From Tubulanus polymorphus (taxonomy: Eukaryota; Nemertea; Palaeonemertea; Tubulaniformes; Tubulanidae): DNA of 64,000 nt. Shown here piece by piece: positions 60,886 through 64,000 of the stretch. The notes below the pieces were generated by a model. The model did not search any database, was not told the DNA's origin, and saw nothing but the letters and a program-made list of their open reading frames with translations. How positions within the stretch are numbered: position 1 is the first letter of the stretch; each line of letters starts with the position of its first letter. Position numbers and translations under genes: made by a program. The stretch covers positions 12,394,275-12,458,274 of the forward strand of contig NC_134032.1 of NCBI RefSeq assembly GCF_964204645.1, written 5' to 3'.

Positions 60886-61030
60886 AAGTCGACACTTCAA
60901 TCGTTGCTTCAGGTGGATGTGAATAGTTCAACAATATCTTTTTAGATGGCACCACAATCGAGCTGTTAATTTTGGCCGAGGATCCTATACCGTATAAATA
61001 CATTTTTCCGGGCCTCGACTTAGGAAGCAT
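60886..61030 (-). CDS. Candidate isolated first coding exon, unrecognised
   Basis: An ATG at 61030 in a good start context (CCCGCCATGC) opens a frame of 48 codons ending at a GTGAGT donor (phase 1). It starts MLPKSRPGKMYLYGIGSSAK and includes VVPSKKILLNYSHPPEATIE. I recognise no family. It does not join the SDR start exon in frame, and no downstream exon was found. It could be a spurious frame, a small gene or an upstream exon with an alternative partner. Confidence 0.2.
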
Positions 61031-61654
61031 GGCGGGGCCTTCTTGTAAAACTTTTGCCTCTCATATATATTATTGAAAGTGGATTTATTCAGTTATCTGC
61101 TACAGTCAGTCACTTTTTTATAAAACCATGATCCAAAGCCATTGAAAATAAATGCAACTAAAAATTTGGAAAATTTGTATTTAAACATGCCTTCTTTATT
61201 GTGTTTGAATAAAAAATGAAATGCAGTTGCCTGGTACAAAAACAAGACCTTTAAAGTTATGACGTAAGGTTCAAATATTTCCTCGAAGAAAGAGAATTTC
61301 TCCTAAACTTCTAAACTAATTCACGAACAGAACCTACTAGTAGTTCTAGTTATGATATAGTTAACTCCACCAAGAGTCAGAAACAGCAATGGAACTAGAC
61401 TCAGCTCCAGTAGCTGGTAAAGTTTGACTTAAAATTACTCCATTTTGCAATGATTTAAATAATGAGTCTGATTCAAACCAAGATTGTTGAATCAGCTCCT
61501 GGTTGCAATAAGTGAAAATTTGACTCTGATTCACTGAAAAAATAATTCAGTTAAATCCAATTTAACAGTGGGACGATTCCAGTTTTCATCATATTTTCAG
61601 CGTCGATAGAAAAATAATGTCATCTCATTTAACGTGTGTTTACTCTGACAGACT

Positions 61655-62837
61655 TCAGCTGGAATCCTCGCTGTCTAAAATCACTAATTCCGCATTTTGT
61701 TTCATCATGTCGATGTAGTCCTTCGCTTTTATTTTCTGAGGAATTATGTCTAAAGAAAGAAACGATGAAAGACAACTTGAGCGATACGAAGATTGATGTG
61801 ACAGTTAATCATTTCTAAAAATTTAATAAAATCATAACCTTATTCAATTGATTTCTATACAGGATTTGCTATGTCCCTAACAAACTTAAAGGATACAGGG
61901 GTTTACATATCAAAATTTGGCTATGAAACTTAAAAAGATTTTGTAAATTAAAAAAACCTAATTTTGGCAACAAAATTTTGAACTAATTTCTTATCAATTA
62001 GATGTGACAATCAATCTTTCTAAAAAATTAATCAAATTCTAATCTTATAGGCCTAACAGGGAGCAGTCCCCCTCATTTGATTGATTTTTATGAAAAATCC
62101 AAGCGATGTAAAGCCAATACAAACAAATACTGGTTTATTTATTTCATAGAAGAGTTCTATGGTTATTTTCTATGCACCTTACAAACCCATCACGAACCCA
62201 AGGATTCAGGGGTTTAAGTATCAAACTTTGGCAATGAAACTTGAGATTTTATTGATTAAAGAAACCTAATTTTGGCTATAAAATTTTGAACAAATTTCTT
62301 ATCAATTTGAAAAAAAAAATGTTTATACCTTGTAGAAACTGAAGATTTTCATCTTCTGCTACGAATTTCGCCAAAGTATTGTAAACGACGTTATTCGGGT
62401 CATCTCCTTCTTCCATGCAACTAACGGCTAAATCTTCGATGAACAGTTCCTGAAATATAAAATTGAAAAAAAAAAATCTTGGCATCAGAACTAGAACGAA
62501 AAATAGCTTCACATCTGGTAACTATCAATAGGGAACCGGTTTGATATTCATAAGTAATTTTATGAGTTGTAATCAATTGTTTAATTGATACGCGCTACGC
62601 GCCCGAATAATTTCAACCGGACCTTGTTCGATAATTAGCGCGACAATGATAGACTATTTCGCTACTTACGGCCGCTCTGGTGACTAAAAACAGTGAATCA
62701 TTACTGATTGTGGTAACATCGGGAGAACTCTTCATTATAGTTCTGATTCGCGATATCGGCAGCAGAAGACCACCCGGTTTTATCGACGGTTTCGTCGGGC
62801 TTTTATTCGCCGATGTATTTAGCTGCTTTTCGGCCAT
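61655..62837 (-). CDS. CHRAC1: Chromatin accessibility complex protein 1 (histone-fold)
   Basis: CHRAC1 is a small histone-fold protein that pairs with POLE3 and assists the ISWI remodeller in the CHRAC complex. Three exons join in frame: 62670-62837, 62329-62449, 61655-61749, giving 127 residues (131 in human). After a basic N-terminus the histone fold reads LLLPISRIRTIMKSSPDV, SLFLVTRAAELFIEDLA, VVYNTLAKFVAEDENLQFL, then DIIPQKIKAKDYIDMM. The SRIRTIMKSSP signature and the DI(I/L)P-K-I end match CHRAC1 rather than POLE4 or NF-YC. The acidic tail is short (DSEDSS), shorter than in vertebrates. Stop TGA at 61655-61657. Divergent from the RRM gene, about 0.74 kb away. Confidence 0.9.
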
Positions 62838-63577
62838 GTTTGATTCGAATCGTTCTCCGGCGATTCGGATCTAATAGCGAGTGTCGACTTCCGTTTCTGG
62901 GCAGCTGTTTACAAATGGCCGCCGGTGTCGCGATGTCGTCGCGGCGATGTTGAAACGATGACAAATCTCGTCGAACAACGAATGTCACAATATGGGAAGG
63001 CAATTAGCGCAATTCTAGATGCGTTTTGAAACAGATAATTGAAATTTTGAAACAGTGGGATTCGTAAATATAAGAGAAATTCTCCCCCCAACAAACAAAA
63101 CACGTTTTGACATCCTCTCCTCGATTCGAATCAGTCCAGACAGAAGAAGAAAGTTCACTCAATTTTGACATAATCAGTACCCAGGAGCTGCGGTTGCTCC
63201 AAAGTTGGTAAGAGTTAATCAGAGGATCAGAGTTCTTGTTACTATATGGTTTTCAAAACACATTTTGACATCTCAAATCAGAAAGTTCACTCAATTTTGA
63301 CTTAATAATCAGGACCCCCAGGGATCAGTTTCTCAAAAGTTGGTTACAGTTATCCAGCGGATAGTTGACATGATGAAAATAAAAATGTTGATTGTAAAAT
63401 GGGTATTTATCCGCCTGTTATCTGAAACCAACCTTTTTGAGCAACTGGCCCGTGGATCCAGTTCCACAGTCATGAGTTAGCGTTAACTCATTGAAAATGA
63501 ACTAACGTTTACTCAGAGTTAACTCTAACCCACAACTGTGGAACTGGGTCCTTAATTGTAAACTGACAAAACTGTCA
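62838..63577. promoter_or_regulatory. Divergent promoter region of CHRAC1 and the RRM gene
   Basis: GC-richer near 62840-62950 than the surroundings (CHRAC1 5' side, including GGCCGCCGG-type sequence). It also holds a MITE at 63454-63552 very close to the start of the RRM gene. Confidence 0.35.
63454..63552. mobile_element. MITE of the GGATCCAGTTCCACAGT family
   Basis: 99 bp, the best-preserved inverted-repeat copy: GGATCCAGTTCCACAGT at the left and CAACTGTGGAACTGGGTCC at the right, with further inner pairing (GTTAACTC / GAGTTAAC). Confidence 0.75.
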
Positions 63578-64000
63578 ATGAGAAAATTTAATCACCAGAT
63601 CATCCAGGAAGAAACAACCAGAGTCATGAAGAATGGATCATCATTTTTATTTGAAGCCGACAAAATGGCCACCAGCATCATCCCCGACGACACCGCAATA
63701 TTCATCGGAAACCTACGCGACGACGTTCCCGCGTATCGACTACGCGAAACGCTGCGGGAACTCGCGCGAGAATTCGGCGTTAAAATCGCGCGCAAATCGA
63801 TCCACATCGTGCAACGCCCGACCGGCGGTTCGAGCTTCGCGTATTTATACCTCGAAAACTCGCGACAACAAACCGACCTGCTCAACGCCCTGTCGTCGGT
63901 CGCAGCATCCGATTCGACCGTCGATTTGAAATCCGTCTGTCTCTCGGAATTAGTGTCGCCGTGGAAACAACTGCGAGTCGAATGTAAAATGGAACGCGTT
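63578..64000 (+). CDS. RRM-domain protein, 5' part, cut by window end
   Basis: A frame with GC-ending codon use, like the real exons here, stays open from an ATG at 63578 to the window edge. In-frame ATGs at 63626 and 63665 are alternative starts; the last gives MATSIIPDDTAIFIGNL. The order IFIGNL (RNP2-like) ... SFAYLYLE (RNP1-like) about 45 residues later, with a LRETLRELAREFG helix between, fits a divergent RNA-recognition motif. After it come KSVCLSELVSPWKQL and more. A possible acceptor near 63599 means the first exon could start there. I cannot name the protein; function beyond probable RNA binding is not claimed. Confidence 0.65.
   Translation, partial: MRKFNHQIIQEETTRVMKNGSSFLFEADKMATSIIPDDTAIFIGNLRDDVPAYRLRETLRELAREFGVKIARKSIHIVQRPTGGSSFAYLYLENSRQQTDLLNALSSVAASDSTVDLKSVCLSELVSPWKQLRVECKMERV

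Larger units (their letters stand above)
58710..61654. other. Spacer between SDR and CHRAC1
   Basis: SDR promoter side, then CHRAC1 downstream sequence. It contains a purine-rich GA tract (59205-59345), two hairpin-forming inverted repeats, one candidate isolated exon and TTTATT at 61195-61200 as a candidate CHRAC1 poly(A) signal. Confidence 0.45.

Overview
This is a gene-dense stretch of an animal nuclear genome. The genes are broken by GT-AG introns, their products match conserved metazoan proteins, the introns and spacers are AT-rich and full of short non-autonomous transposons, and there is no operon structure. Protein similarity and intron density suggest a non-vertebrate bilaterian, perhaps a spiralian, but the sequence alone does not fix the phylum. 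Exon structures below were built by hand from open frames, splice sites and phase continuity.

Layout. 302-8326 (+): 3' two thirds of a Pumilio gene (11 exons in the window, complete eight-repeat RNA-binding domain), followed by a long non-coding downstream region (8327 to about 17540) that contains a cluster of CTCF-like motifs. 18938-20027 (-): SRP19, five exons. 21682-22149 (+): eIF5A, one coding exon. 24029-26055 (-): a mitochondrial mTERF-family protein, two coding exons. 26627-38266 (+): ribophorin II (RPN2), 17 exons, head-to-head with the mTERF gene. 39394-46287: a 6.9-kb satellite of about 70 copies of a 98-bp unit. 46893-47382: a large foldback element. 49260-54448 (-): FAM8A1, an RDD-domain ER protein, six exons. 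55570-58709 (-): an SDR16C5/RDHE2-like retinol dehydrogenase, six exons. 61655-62837 (-): CHRAC1, a histone-fold subunit, three exons. From 63578 (+): the start of an RRM-domain gene cut by the window end.

Functional relations. Three genes serve the endoplasmic reticulum (SRP19 in co-translational targeting, RPN2 in N-glycosylation, FAM8A1 in the HRD1 degradation complex). Two act in translation or mRNA control (eIF5A, Pumilio). The rest are a mitochondrial nucleic-acid-binding factor, a chromatin-remodelling subunit and a retinoid enzyme. They look like independent housekeeping genes rather than a pathway cluster.

The most notable non-genic signals are: the 98-bp satellite with higher-order duplications and an apparently dimeric monomer; six CTCF-like motifs within 2.5 kb downstream of Pumilio; a 144-bp structured repeat present three times at exactly the same length; a splice-dependent dilysine ER-retrieval C-terminus on RPN2; and a hAT-like element starting 22 bp after the SDR stop codon that may provide its poly(A) signal.
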